NCBI GenBank assembly: GCA_965205545.1
Contig: OZ242170.1
Span: forward strand, 2,976,001 to 3,040,000
Direction of reading: 5' to 3'
From: Bin55 sp965205545
Lineage (GTDB): Bacteria > Pseudomonadota > Gammaproteobacteria > Pseudomonadales > Azotimanducaceae
DNA: 64,000 nucleotides
The first letter of the stretch is position 1; the number at the start of each line of letters is the position of its first letter. The position numbers and the translations under genes were made by a program. The notes beneath the pieces were generated by a model. The model was not told the origin of the DNA, searched no databases, and was given only the letters and a program-made list of their open reading frames with translations. This document shows positions 43,874-53,435 of the stretch, piece after piece.

Positions 43874-45889
43874 TTGGTCTCCAAGGAAGTAGAACAGCGT
43901 CTTCAATCTCTTCGCGAAGAAATCGAACGCCACGATCATCGCTACTACGTACTTGATGACCCAGAAATCTCCGATGCGGAGTACGACCGTCTTTTCGATG
44001 AGTTGCTCCGCATCGAATCCAAGCATCCAGAGCTAGTTGCACAAGACTCCCCAACTCAGCGGGTTGGAGGGAAGCCCAGCGAGAAATTCCAGTCGGTCGA
44101 GCACGCTCGGCCCATGCTCTCGCTCGAAAAAAGCACGGCATTCACAGAATTACAGAGCTGGTTGAAACGAAACCAAGACTTTCTAGACACGAAAATTCAG
44201 GAATTCGTCTGTGAACCGAAGATCGATGGCGTTGCCGTCAGTCTCGTATACAACAACGGGCGTCTTGTTAGAGGTGCGACCCGAGGCGACGGTTCGGTGG
44301 GCGAAGACATCACAGCAAACGTCCGAACGATCAAGTCCGTCCCTCTGCGTTTGAGGGGTGAGAAAATTCCTTCGCTGGTGGAAATTCGGGGAGAGGTTTA
44401 CATTCCTCTCGACGATTTCAACGAATACAACACCGAGGCCATCGAACGCGGCGACAAGCCAATGGTCAATCCTAGAAATGGGGCTGCAGGAAGTTTGCGC
44501 CAAATTGACCCCACTGTGTCGGCTTCGCGACCTCTAACGATGTATTGCTACTCACTTGGCGACGCAAGCGAGGATTTCGCCCCAGAATCTCATGCAGGTG
44601 CAATCGACGCGATCAAATCGTGGGGTTGCAGGACCAATCCGCTGGTTAAAGTTGTGAAAGGCCTAGATGCATGCAAGGAATACATTGACGAAATCTATGA
44701 ACAACGGGTCGATCTACCTTATGAAATCGACGGCGTCGTTATCAAAGTCAATGATCTCAGCTACCAGCGAAACCTAGGCAATATGTCGCGTCGGCCCAGG
44801 TGGGCTATTGCATACAAATATCCTCCCGAAGAAGCGACAACGTCGCTAAATGGGATCGACTTTCAAGTCGGGCGAACCGGTGTGTTGACGCCAGTCGCGC
44901 GATTGGAACCCGTGCAAGTTGGCGGCGTAACGGTTTCAAACGCGACACTGCACAATGTTGATGAGATTGAACGATTGGACCTCAAGATCGGTTCCAAAAT
45001 CGTCATTCGCCGCGCAGGCGACATCATTCCGCAGGTAGTTCGCGTTCTTGAACACGGATCTGAAGAGGTTCAACCACCCAGCACATGTCCAGTTTGCAAT
45101 ACGTCTGTTGTTCGCCTAGAGGACGAGGTTGCCTTGCGATGCCCGAACGGCTTGAGGTGCCCAGCCCAGCTGAAGGAGTCGATCCGGCATTTTGCCTCCC
45201 GAACTGCACTGGACATTACTGGGCTTGGGGACAAACTTGTAGCCCAGCTTGTCGACACTGGCAAAGTGAAGAATCCCGCTGACCTCTTTCGATTGACGGT
45301 TGAAGAACTATCCGAGTTTGAAAGATTGGGGGAGAAATCGGCAACAAATATTGTTGAATCTATTCGAAACAGCAAAGAAACGACCTTTGCCAAGTTCATA
45401 CATTCCCTTGGCATACGTGGTGTGGGTGAGACCACAGCACAGACGCTCGCGACAAGATTTCAAACGCTACCGGCACTGATCGAGGCCACGATAGAGACAC
45501 TGACCGACTTGGAAGACGTGGGACCAATCCTTGCTTCCAACATCCGTGCCTTCTTTGACGACGAGGGAAATCGATCAGTTGCCATAGACCTGACAGAGCA
45601 AGGTGTTCAGTGGACGGTAGAGGAGGTTCTCGCAATTAGGCCTTGTGAGGGCGAGACCTGGGTGCTTACAGGCACATTGGAGTCCATGCCGCGCCAGGAC
45701 GCGAAGGCAAAGCTCTTGCGACTCGGCGCAAAAGTAGCCGGTTCAGTCTCAAAGAAGACTTCTCGCGTTGTCGCAGGAGCAGAAGCAGGAAGCAAGCTCA
45801 CCAAGGCGATTGAGCTGGAAGTCCCGGTCCTCAATGAGGAAGAGTTTCTGGCCTTTGTCAACGAGCACTTGTCGGAAGGATCTGACTAA
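43874..45889 (+). CDS. ligA: NAD-dependent DNA ligase LigA
   Basis: 671 residues. Ia domain with 'HDHRYYVLDDPEISDAEYDR' (NAD binding), adenylation lysine in EPKIDGVAVSL, OB fold 'QVGRTGVLTPVARLEPVQVG', zinc finger with CPVCN and CPNGLRCPAQ, HhH repeats and C-terminal BRCT ('WVLTGTLESMPRQDAKAKLL'). Seals nicks during replication and repair. Starts at TTG 43874 (VSKEVEQRLQSL), 24 bp after zipA, with a weak upstream AAGA. It is the last gene of the smc–zipA–ligA group; no clear hairpin terminator follows. Confidence 0.97.
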   Translation: MVSKEVEQRLQSLREEIERHDHRYYVLDDPEISDAEYDRLFDELLRIESKHPELVAQDSPTQRVGGKPSEKFQSVEHARPMLSLEKSTAFTELQSWLKRNQDFLDTKIQEFVCEPKIDGVAVSLVYNNGRLVRGATRGDGSVGEDITANVRTIKSVPLRLRGEKIPSLVEIRGEVYIPLDDFNEYNTEAIERGDKPMVNPRNGAAGSLRQIDPTVSASRPLTMYCYSLGDASEDFAPESHAGAIDAIKSWGCRTNPLVKVVKGLDACKEYIDEIYEQRVDLPYEIDGVVIKVNDLSYQRNLGNMSRRPRWAIAYKYPPEEATTSLNGIDFQVGRTGVLTPVARLEPVQVGGVTVSNATLHNVDEIERLDLKIGSKIVIRRAGDIIPQVVRVLEHGSEEVQPPSTCPVCNTSVVRLEDEVALRCPNGLRCPAQLKESIRHFASRTALDITGLGDKLVAQLVDTGKVKNPADLFRLTVEELSEFERLGEKSATNIVESIRNSKETTFAKFIHSLGIRGVGETTAQTLATRFQTLPALIEATIETLTDLEDVGPILASNIRAFFDDEGNRSVAIDLTEQGVQWTVEEVLAIRPCEGETWVLTGTLESMPRQDAKAKLLRLGAKVAGSVSKKTSRVVAGAEAGSKLTKAIELEVPVLNEEEFLAFVNEHLSEGSD

Positions 45890-46055
45890 GCGGATTGCGT
45901 CAGTCCTGCGGCTGGCTTGACAAAGTCCGATTCATCGATTCTCTTCCTACCAACTCGACTGTTTATGGCATCTCTCAGCAATGGGTCCCTTCGCAATTCA
46001 ACCACGACGGTCGAAGTCACGGGTGCGTTTCGACTTCTTAAAGTAGTAATACGAT

Positions 46056-46085
46056 TTCACAAAACGGGGTCGAGTAAGGTATATA
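46056..46085 (+). promoter_or_regulatory. Candidate promoter for the 46146 gene
   Basis: TTCACA, 18-bp spacer, TATATA, with a start expected near 46092 and a leader of about 55 bases. AGGAATT lies before ATG 46146. The upstream half of the gap after ligA (45890–46055) shows nothing else. Confidence 0.45.
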
Positions 46086-46145
46086 TGTCTCCTAACTCGA
46101 AAAGTCATTTTTGACACCCAACACATCACAGAATAGGAATTCTCA

Positions 46146-47189
46146 ATGCAGCTACAGTTCACAAGAGAGGAGTTGCTCCAGAGCCATGCGTATGCTCGCC
46201 CCAACGTCATTGGATCAAAGGCGATGCACGGTGGATTCGACAAGTCGGGCAAGTATGTTCCCCCACGAATAAAGGGACGGTCCAAAGCTATTGCGAACTG
46301 GACACAAGCATTGAGAGAACGCGGGGGAGACCTGCTCGCAGCAGACTCAAGCCTCTTGGCTGGTTCCCGTTGTCCGAATGTGGAGCAGCAGTGCTTGCTA
46401 ATTCGGGAGGGAATGAGTCGCGTGTTTTGGAACACGCTGACGATTACGGGCAAGATTGAGGGACGCGGGCGCATGCTTGCTACGATGCCATTGCCCGACC
46501 TCCAATCCTACATCGTAGAAGACATTTCGAGCATGGCCATCGGTCACCTAGACAAAGGGCTAATGTTCGCCCATGGCATTGACGAGGGAGGTGAACCGGA
46601 AAAACAGATAGGCGGGCACGATGTAATGTGGTTTGTAGCCCGTGACCTTGCTCTAGGAGAAAACGCATGGCCTGATGTAGAGCCTCCGGAACGAATATCG
46701 CGCCCTGAAACGGGAGAGAGAAAGATGCCTCAGATCGCCCCGGAAATTGAAGCTCTCCTCGCGTTTCTCATGAATCTTCTTTTGATCGAATTTAGAGCAG
46801 AGAACGGATTTGCGGCGACGCAGCAGACACTTCGTGCCGATGGGCTTTTCGCGGATCGCAAAGAGAAAGCGGAATTAGCCGCTGAAATCGTTGAGCGAAT
46901 ACGAGAAGACGAGAAAGTCCATGTCGAATCCCTCTGTCTCTACTTAGGAGAATTGCGGGAATTGAATCTGCGCACGAGTGATGGGGGCACGATCGAGGGG
47001 TCGAAGCTAATCGATCCATATTGGAACGATCTTGTCGCATGGGCTACCGGCGGACAGTCGCTATTGGCTGCACGCCAAGTCTACGAAGGCATCTTAGAGC
47101 AGATTAAGGACATGCCCGGTCGTGATCGTGTGCGACAGGAATTCGACGCGTTGATGGACGAAGGCGTACTGGAAGCCGAAGTTGCGTAA
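46146..47189 (+). CDS. Hypothetical protein, possibly ferritin-like diiron fold
   Basis: 347 residues, not recognised as a named family. The C-terminal half is strongly helical and contains glutamate/histidine spacing reminiscent of ferritin-like diiron proteins: 'LLLIEFRAENGFAA', then 'IREDEKVHVESLCLYLGEL' with an E-K-x-H (ExxH-like) step. The N-terminal half includes 'HGGFDKSGKYVPPRIKGRS' and 'IGGHDVMWFVARDLALGEN'. No signal peptide; cytoplasmic. A candidate promoter lies just upstream and the downstream DUF169 gene converges. The diiron reading is a hypothesis from residue spacing only. Confidence 0.55.
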   Translation: MQLQFTREELLQSHAYARPNVIGSKAMHGGFDKSGKYVPPRIKGRSKAIANWTQALRERGGDLLAADSSLLAGSRCPNVEQQCLLIREGMSRVFWNTLTITGKIEGRGRMLATMPLPDLQSYIVEDISSMAIGHLDKGLMFAHGIDEGGEPEKQIGGHDVMWFVARDLALGENAWPDVEPPERISRPETGERKMPQIAPEIEALLAFLMNLLLIEFRAENGFAATQQTLRADGLFADRKEKAELAAEIVERIREDEKVHVESLCLYLGELRELNLRTSDGGTIEGSKLIDPYWNDLVAWATGGQSLLAARQVYEGILEQIKDMPGRDRVRQEFDALMDEGVLEAEVA

Positions 47190-47209
47190 TCTCTCGGCTG
47201 AATCAGGGG

Positions 47210-47992
47210 CTAGCTGTAGCTTACTGCCATCCCATCTCGTACATCGTTGTTTATTCCATATTGAGGAATAGGGTAGCGCAATCCATTTCGGGAAAGCCGA
47301 CTTAGTCCTTCGATGATCGAAGGCAGATAGGAAGGAGGAATTGCCATGAGCAGTTCGTCCTCTAACACGCCGCCGTAGCGTCTCTCGGCGAAGCAGGGAA
47401 TCGACAGGCTCGGCTCACCAGTCAGCAATGCACGTCCCCAGCTGTCAGCACATGAACTTTCGCCAACGCAGCCCCATTCGAGTTTCTTGAATCCTGTCCA
47501 CTGCAAACCATTGATGAATAGGATCATCTGTGCGGGGGTTGCATAGATCAAGCATATGTCTGGTGGGTCTAGACGTCCCGAAACCAATGGACTCACTGCC
47601 ATGGCCTTGTATGTTCCGTATGGCACAACATCCATCGAGTGCTGGTGGAGCGAAGCTTCGTGCTCATTCTCATACCACACACCTGCCATGTGTTTGCCCG
47701 ATAGCCATTCGTCGCTCCTAGGCGAGAGACCAATAACGGTGCGGCACTGTGCTCCAACTAAGTCCTCCGCTGTAATGCCGACGGTCCAGCCGTTTCTGCT
47801 TGCCTGGCCGATGATTTGATCGGTTGTATGAATGGCTTTTGGACGACGTATTCGTTCGATTTGCTCCATGTCTTCAATGCTCTCAAACATCTTCAGACCA
47901 ATGGGAGTGGTTCGCAATCGAAGAAATCGATTCAACTCGCCGACGAGATTTGGCCAGTCGATGTTCTCAACATCGGATGCTATGGCGACCAT
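47210..47992 (-). CDS. DUF169 family protein
   Basis: 260 residues. Typical DUF169 segments are 'LRTTPIGLKMFESIEDMEQI', 'GSPR'-like 'ITAEDLVGAQCRTVIGL', 'VSPLVSGRLDPPDICLIYAT' and 'GCVGESSCADSW' with conserved cysteines. The biochemical function of the family is not established. The longest frame opens at TTG 48022, overlapping the crotonase stop, but ATG 47992 (MVAIASDVENIDW) has AAGGTG six bases upstream and is preferred. Downstream of and probably co-transcribed with the crotonase. Confidence 0.88.
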   Translation of the reverse strand: MVAIASDVENIDWPNLVGELNRFLRLRTTPIGLKMFESIEDMEQIERIRRPKAIHTTDQIIGQASRNGWTVGITAEDLVGAQCRTVIGLSPRSDEWLSGKHMAGVWYENEHEASLHQHSMDVVPYGTYKAMAVSPLVSGRLDPPDICLIYATPAQMILFINGLQWTGFKKLEWGCVGESSCADSWGRALLTGEPSLSIPCFAERRYGGVLEDELLMAIPPSYLPSIIEGLSRLSRNGLRYPIPQYGINNDVRDGMAVSYS

Positions 47993-48018
47993 GAATTTCA
48001 CCTTACTCCAGCTATTAC

Positions 48019-48855
48019 TCAATCTGCCACTTCGATCCGCGAGAAATTTGGATCACGCTTCTCGACGAACGACTGAACACCCTCCTTGAAGTCAGAATGT
48101 TTGAGACTCTCGTCCATCCACTCAATGGATTCTTGCATCGCCGGTCCTAGTTCCCGGTTGAGATGACGAAATACCTGCTTTTTCATCATCATGATGGATG
48201 CGGGCGCGCATCGAAGGGCGATTTCTCGGAGGTATTCAACCGCATCAGACGCACATTGTCCGGGTTCGCACAGCCTATTTGCAAAACCGATGCGAAAGGC
48301 CTCTTGACCATCGAATTTCCTCGATGTCCAAAACAAGTCCAATGCGTTAGCTGGACCTATTAATCGGGGCAGCATCCAGCTAGTTCCATGTTCTGCAATC
48401 AATCCTCGTTGGGCGAACGAGGTCGTCAATCTTGCGTTCCGATCCACGAAACGCAAGTCCGCGAACGTTGCGTAACTGAACCCCAATCCTGCACATGCAC
48501 CATTGATTGCGGCGATCAACGGCTTGCGCAATGCTAGGAAGTAGGTTGGACTTGCGGTGAAATTTGGGTCGTTGTCTGGATTTCCCGGGTTGGCCGATAG
48601 ATGTTCGTGCGTCGCACCAAGTCGGCGGCCGGCTTCCGACATTTTCCCCAACGCGTTCATGTCCACCCCAGAACAGAAACCTCTGCCGGCGCCCGTAAGA
48701 ACTGTTCCAATTACATCTGTGTTCCGCTCGGACTGATCGAGAGCATGTCGAATTTCTGCCTGTGTCAGGTCGGTCAGAGCGTTCAATGTTGCAGGTCGAT
48801 TCATCGTAATGATTGCCACTGACCCATCTATTTCGTACAAGATTTCCGTGTACAT
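48019..48855 (-). CDS. Enoyl-CoA hydratase/isomerase family protein
   Basis: 278-residue crotonase. Oxyanion-hole segments are 'GAGRGFCSGVDMNALG' and 'NGACAGLGFSYATFADLRF'; the active-site loop reads 'RGLIAEHGTSWMLPRLIGPA', a subgroup with E/H in place of the standard pair. The C-terminus 'FVEKRDPNFSRIEVAD' is typical. ATG 48855 has AAGGGAAG upstream. It lies 27 bp before the DUF169 gene, in the same direction. Sits among acyl-CoA dehydrogenase and P450 genes, so a role in acyl-CoA degradation is likely. Confidence 0.92.
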   Translation of the reverse strand: MYTEILYEIDGSVAIITMNRPATLNALTDLTQAEIRHALDQSERNTDVIGTVLTGAGRGFCSGVDMNALGKMSEAGRRLGATHEHLSANPGNPDNDPNFTASPTYFLALRKPLIAAINGACAGLGFSYATFADLRFVDRNARLTTSFAQRGLIAEHGTSWMLPRLIGPANALDLFWTSRKFDGQEAFRIGFANRLCEPGQCASDAVEYLREIALRCAPASIMMMKKQVFRHLNRELGPAMQESIEWMDESLKHSDFKEGVQSFVEKRDPNFSRIEVAD

Positions 48856-48933
48856 GAACTTCCCTTTGAGGATTTGAATCGAAAATCATAACCTGCCCGA
48901 TTAACATTTGCTTTTTGTCATAAACCTCGTCCA

Positions 48934-49689
48934 GTGTCTCGATTGCGAAAGTGGACCTTATTGGGATTGGTTGCCCTGGGTTGCGGTTGGTGGGTTTACG
49001 ACAGTCTGGCCACGGGTTCCAATTTCGTTCGATTTGCTTTTAATCCCTACTGGCAAACCACCCCTGTCACGATCGTCCATTTGGAGAGATTTCTCGCCTA
49101 TGCCGATCTGCAAACGCAGTTGCCACAACGAGCACCTTTGTGGAGCGACGTTGTGGCAAGGTACGGTGGTACTTTCATGGACGTTGACTTCGTAGGGTCA
49201 CTTGAGTTTGGCGCGGACCACAAAGAATGGGATAGGGCGAACATTTTTTGGGTGCAGCGGGGCAGCGATTATTCCCGATACGCTTCAAGCGTTGCACTGC
49301 GGGACCACACGTCGGAATACTCCACGCTAGTGCAAAGTTCCGTGGATGTCGTTGTGCCCCACACATGGGCAGCGAATTCCGCGAACAATTATTTGGTGTT
49401 GCTATTGGATGTCAGGGACCCTCGGCGAATAGAAAGTCTTCGAGTAAAGTGTGCAACGCTGGCGCGCGACGATGCAACATTGATTGCGGCAGAGAAGGGG
49501 ATTGCATTACGTGGTAAACAATTTTTCGATCCCAATCTTGTACTAGTCTTTGGATTCGAGACTTCCACGGCGATGGCGAACTGGTATGAGTCGATTGCCA
49601 CTCAATCTGAATTGGCGCTGATGGATAGAGACGTCGATCGTGTGCATGTGCTCTTGTTTCAAGCGACGTCCACAAACCCATCTCAATGA
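48934..49689 (+). CDS. Hypothetical protein with N-terminal membrane anchor
   Basis: 251 residues, not recognised. It starts at GTG 48934 with a short hydrophobic helix (WTLLGLVALGCGWWVYD), then two halves each with a beta-alpha-beta-like pattern ('TIVHLERFLAYADLQTQLPQ' with 'RANIFWVQRGSDYSRYASSV', and 'NYLVLLLDVRDPRRIESLRV' with 'NLVLVFGFETSTAMANWYES'). This suggests two ferredoxin-like dimeric alpha/beta-barrel modules, similar in kind to NIPSNAP or DUF1330 proteins, but the assignment is uncertain. Divergent from the crotonase gene; same strand as the acyl-CoA dehydrogenase after 159 bp. Confidence 0.55.
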   Translation: MSRLRKWTLLGLVALGCGWWVYDSLATGSNFVRFAFNPYWQTTPVTIVHLERFLAYADLQTQLPQRAPLWSDVVARYGGTFMDVDFVGSLEFGADHKEWDRANIFWVQRGSDYSRYASSVALRDHTSEYSTLVQSSVDVVVPHTWAANSANNYLVLLLDVRDPRRIESLRVKCATLARDDATLIAAEKGIALRGKQFFDPNLVLVFGFETSTAMANWYESIATQSELALMDRDVDRVHVLLFQATSTNPSQ

Positions 49690-49848
49690 CTCGCTATGCA
49701 TCGTTACAATTAGTTCCGTCGTCTAGGCGACACTGCATGAGCACGTGGCCGGTCCCACTATTCCATTGGACCACGAACGTAGGAGATGGAGCGCGTTCAG
49801 CCGCACCATCAAGAAGGAGGCTGCTCGACTAGTAGCAGACATCGCAAT

Positions 49849-50994
49849 ATGCCAATGATTCTCAATGAAGATCAAACCATTCTTAGGGATACGGCCCGTG
49901 AATTCTGTACTGAGAAAGCTCCAATCTCACAGCTCCGACAGCTCCGGGACGACAATTCTGCAGATGGATTTGATCCAGAGACGTGGAAATCCATGGTCGA
50001 GCTGGGTTGGGCTGCGATTCCGTTTCCCGAGAACGTTGGCGGATTGAACTTTGGCTACAAGGGACTAGGTGTGGTAACTGAGGAGACTGGACGAACCTTA
50101 ACCGCAAGCCCTCTTTTTGCCAGTGTGTGGGTTGGAGGAACCCTCGTGAAGATTGGGGGAACCGAAGCTCAGAAGTTGGAGTTGCTCGGAGGAGTCGTCA
50201 CCGGGGAAACGCTGCTGGCTCTAGCTCTCGAAGAGAGTCACAAACACGATCCTTACGGCGTGGCCACCACCGCAACAGAAAATTCAGAGGGTTTTTCGGT
50301 TACGGGCAAAAAGACATTTGTGCTTGACGGACACGTAGCCAATCATTTGGTTGTCGCCGCACGTACATCGGGAAATCCAGGCGACCGAGCGGGGATTTCG
50401 CTGTTCGTAGTGAATGCCGCTAGCAAAGGAGTAACCATTACCCGCACGGTCATGGTAGACAGTCGGAATGCGGCCAATGTCGAATTTGACAATGTTCATG
50501 TAGGCGCGGATTGCGTGATTGGAGAAATCAACAACGGCGCAGAAGTTCTCGATCCTACACTCGACATTGCTCGCATTGGCCTTGCAGCTGAAATGCTTGG
50601 TAGCGCACAAGAGTGTTTTGAGCGAACTGTTCAATACTTGAAGGATCGCGTGCAATTTGGCGTACCCATCGGCTCGTTTCAAGCGCTGAAGCATCGTGCA
50701 GCAAATATGTTTTGCGAGGTTGAGCTGTCCAAGTCAGTTGTTTTGGAAGCACTGACTGCCCTGGACGAAGATCGCGACGCGAAAGAAGTAGCGATATTGG
50801 CTAGTTTGGCAAAGGCCAAGATCGGAGAGATGTTTCACACAGTTTCCCGCGAAGGCATCCAGATGCACGGTGGCATAGGAATGACCGACGAATTTGACAT
50901 TGGGTTTTTTATCAAGCGCGCAGCAGTAACGGAACAGACATTTGGAGACATGTATTTTCATCGCAATCGATACGGAGAACTCAACGGCTACTAG
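49849..50994 (+). CDS. Acyl-CoA dehydrogenase
   Basis: 381-residue FAD-dependent dehydrogenase. Recognisable segments are 'ILNEDQTILRDTAREFC', 'PFPENVGGLNFGYKGLGVVT', 'LALEESHKHDPYGVATTATE' and the C-terminal 'IQMHGGIGMTDEFDIGFFIK'. The longest frame opens at 49786, but the first 21 residues do not look like family sequence; ATG 49849 (MPMILNEDQ) is preferred despite lacking a strong Shine-Dalgarno. Next to a P450 and crotonases, it could serve steroid, terpene or fatty acid side-chain degradation; no electron-transfer partner is visible. Confidence 0.93.
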   Translation: MPMILNEDQTILRDTAREFCTEKAPISQLRQLRDDNSADGFDPETWKSMVELGWAAIPFPENVGGLNFGYKGLGVVTEETGRTLTASPLFASVWVGGTLVKIGGTEAQKLELLGGVVTGETLLALALEESHKHDPYGVATTATENSEGFSVTGKKTFVLDGHVANHLVVAARTSGNPGDRAGISLFVVNAASKGVTITRTVMVDSRNAANVEFDNVHVGADCVIGEINNGAEVLDPTLDIARIGLAAEMLGSAQECFERTVQYLKDRVQFGVPIGSFQALKHRAANMFCEVELSKSVVLEALTALDEDRDAKEVAILASLAKAKIGEMFHTVSREGIQMHGGIGMTDEFDIGFFIKRAAVTEQTFGDMYFHRNRYGELNGY

Positions 50995-51113
50995 GCTGCG
51001 CGCCCTAAAGGAGCGGGCCAGCGGGGGCAGTTGCGTTGCCGTGATACCATCGAATTGCGTTCAATAGTCAAGGAAAAAACCGTAGAACCACTACCCAAAA
51101 CCGAACACGAACT

Positions 51114-52460
51114 ATGAGCGAAGTACATACACGCGACTATCAAGCACCCATCAACGAACGATTTGCAACCTCCAACGAAGAGATCAAAGCCGAGTTTGCA
51201 ATAGATCCACATCGAGATCCCTACGAAATACCCTTGGACCAGCTGGATCCTTCACATCCCAGTCTCTTCGAGTCCGATACAGTTTTTACCTATTTTGAAC
51301 GTCTTCGAAAGGAAGATCCTCTGCATTTCTGCCCAGGTGGAATGTACGGCGCGCATTGGTCGGTTACGAAATACAACGATATTGTTGAAATGGAGAAGCG
51401 TTACGACCTCTTCTCTTCCGAGCAGAGATATGGCGGGATTCAAATTGGAGGTCAGCCCTACGACTCCGATCAACCGGATCCAAAATTCAATCTGCCGATG
51501 TTCATCATGATGGACCCGCCTAAACACGGGGAGCAACGCGGTGTGGTTCAGCCTCTATTCTTGCAACGTCCACTGCAACTGCTGGAACCTGTAATCCGGG
51601 AGCGTGCGGCGGAGATTCTCGATGGGCTGCCCCTGAACGAGGAATTTGACTGGGTGCCGAACGTTTCGATCGATTTGACTGGTCGAATGCTAGCAACGCT
51701 GTTTGACATACCCCAAGAGGACCGCAACCTTCTCATTCATTGGTCGGACACCGTCCAAAACATGTCCAATCCACTTGCATTCAAGTCTGTTGGGCTTGCA
51801 TTCGAGGAACTTTGGAAGTGTCATGCATATTTTTCCGAAGTGTTCGAAGCGCGCAAGAAAGAAAAGCAAGTTGGGAATGACCTGATTTCGATGTTGGCAC
51901 ACGGCGAGGCCACGCAAGACATGCCTCCGAACGAGTTGTTAGGAAACCTGCTTCTGTTGATCGTGGGGGGCAACGACACAACGCGTAACTCGATCTCGGG
52001 CGGCGTTCTCTTCCTCAACCAGTTTCCGGAGGAGTACCAAAAGCTGCTGGAAGAACCCAATTTGATTCCCAACATGGTGTCAGAAATAGTGCGATTTCAA
52101 TCGCCAATCGCCCACATGGCGAGGACTGCGACGCAGGATTGTGAGTTCCGCGGCAAGTCAATCAAGAAAGGCGACAGGTTTGCACTGTGGTACATATCCG
52201 GCAACCGCGACGAAGACGCGATTCCCAACGCAAATGTCTTTCAAATTGATCGTGAGAACGCTCGAAAGCACTTGGGATTTGGGATTGGCATTCATAGATG
52301 CCTTGGCTACAGGCTGGCAGAGATGCAATTGCGCGTTCTATGGGAAGAAATTCACAAGCGGTTTGAGCAGGTTGAGGTTGTAGGAGACCCTGTCTACGTT
52401 TGGTCCAACTTCCTCCACAGCATCAAGAATTTGCCCGTGAAGCTGCATCCGAGGTTCTAG
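51114..52460 (+). CDS. Cytochrome P450 (CYP125/CYP142-like)
   Basis: 448-residue soluble monooxygenase. I-helix 'LLLIVGGNDTTRNSISGGVL', K-helix 'EIVRFQSPIAHMARTAT' (ExxR), and the heme-thiolate loop 'HLGFGIGIHRCLGYRLAEMQ' with the axial cysteine. The overall sequence 'FIMMDPPKHGEQRGVVQPLF' is typical of class I bacterial P450s of the CYP125/CYP142 steroid side-chain and alkane-type groups. No ferredoxin or reductase gene lies in the window, so redox partners must come from elsewhere. Placed after an acyl-CoA dehydrogenase in the same direction. Confidence 0.94.
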   Translation: MSEVHTRDYQAPINERFATSNEEIKAEFAIDPHRDPYEIPLDQLDPSHPSLFESDTVFTYFERLRKEDPLHFCPGGMYGAHWSVTKYNDIVEMEKRYDLFSSEQRYGGIQIGGQPYDSDQPDPKFNLPMFIMMDPPKHGEQRGVVQPLFLQRPLQLLEPVIRERAAEILDGLPLNEEFDWVPNVSIDLTGRMLATLFDIPQEDRNLLIHWSDTVQNMSNPLAFKSVGLAFEELWKCHAYFSEVFEARKKEKQVGNDLISMLAHGEATQDMPPNELLGNLLLLIVGGNDTTRNSISGGVLFLNQFPEEYQKLLEEPNLIPNMVSEIVRFQSPIAHMARTATQDCEFRGKSIKKGDRFALWYISGNRDEDAIPNANVFQIDRENARKHLGFGIGIHRCLGYRLAEMQLRVLWEEIHKRFEQVEVVGDPVYVWSNFLHSIKNLPVKLHPRF

Positions 52461-52549
52461 CCCGGAGTTTTGTGCTTGTTCGCCAGCTCATCTATGGCGA
52501 ACAGCGATTTTGCTCACATGGTCAAAGTGAGCTCGTGACCTAGCCTAGA

Positions 52550-53404
52550 TCACACAATCAGCCGTGTGGCAAAAGGCTTGGTAAAGGTGGTCAACCTAGC
52601 TCGTTCTCGAAAGTTTCTCGTTGCTTCGGGTGCGGGGCGTCGAGAAACCTGCCAAGAATTGAGCCCGTCATACCAGGTGACAAGCAGCATTAAACCGTGT
52701 TCCTTTTGGCGATCGGGTTCACAGAACAAGCCCTGTGGTTCAGCTTTGTAGCTGGTCGAGTCCTCAAAGTACGTCCAAGCTTCTTGCGAAAGCTGTGCAA
52801 TCTTGTCGATGTCCTTGCTTTGCACACCAAAGAACCTAAATACGTAGAGACCACTCTTGGACACGGGCTGTTCGTTAGAAGGTCGCACCGTAGGCTCAAG
52901 GTCAATGGATCGGATCAGTTCGGTAGTCACCATTGCGTCCATAGCGGAGTGCGCTTCTGTATTGTCACCGACCGACATGACAATGAGCTCGTTGGACCCT
53001 AGGCCAAATAAACCGTAGAACGCTCCCCACAATTGTGCGGGAGCTAGAGTTGAACTGTCGTTCATGGTAATTTCATCGTAGATTCGCTGGTATGGTTGCG
53101 AGCCTTTAATGAAGTGGAATGAAAATGCCAAGTCCGTGCTCCAACGAAACTCGTCGGTAGTGTAGCGCAGTCTACAACGAACACAGGCATACCAACGCGT
53201 CTCGAAGGGGATTGGATCGCATCGTTCCACAATCGGAATACGTTGAGGTCTAACAAACGGAGCGCTCAGTTCAATTCGTTCTGCAGTAAAGAAGCCTTGC
53301 ACGAAAGGTTTGCCTCGCGACAATTTTGGCTTCGTAGAGCTAGGCGTCTTGATCAGATTGGATTGTGCCGGATCGGTCAGAAATGGTGTCCTCTCTAAAA
53401 TCAT
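52550..53404 (-). CDS. Hypothetical NIPSNAP/dimeric-barrel-like protein
   Basis: Not recognised with certainty. The C-terminal half ('GLYVFRFFGVQSKDIDKIAQ', 'GLMLLVTWYDGLNSWQVSRR') and the middle ('WGAFYGLFGLGSNELIVMSV') look like strands and helices of NIPSNAP-type dimeric alpha/beta barrels. The start is uncertain: the frame is open to 53449 (overlapping the dehalogenase start), ATG 53404 avoids that overlap, and ATG 53065 would give only the C-terminal 171 residues. 'TRWYACVRCRLRYTTDEF' before 53065 resembles a first barrel strand, so a long form is favoured. Divergent from the haloalkane dehalogenase with only 31 bp between starts. Confidence 0.5.
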   Translation of the reverse strand: MILERTPFLTDPAQSNLIKTPSSTKPKLSRGKPFVQGFFTAERIELSAPFVRPQRIPIVERCDPIPFETRWYACVRCRLRYTTDEFRWSTDLAFSFHFIKGSQPYQRIYDEITMNDSSTLAPAQLWGAFYGLFGLGSNELIVMSVGDNTEAHSAMDAMVTTELIRSIDLEPTVRPSNEQPVSKSGLYVFRFFGVQSKDIDKIAQLSQEAWTYFEDSTSYKAEPQGLFCEPDRQKEHGLMLLVTWYDGLNSWQVSRRPAPEATRNFRERARLTTFTKPFATRLIV

Positions 53405-53435
53405 TTGCAGAATTCGAGCTGCAGACGATCGGTAA

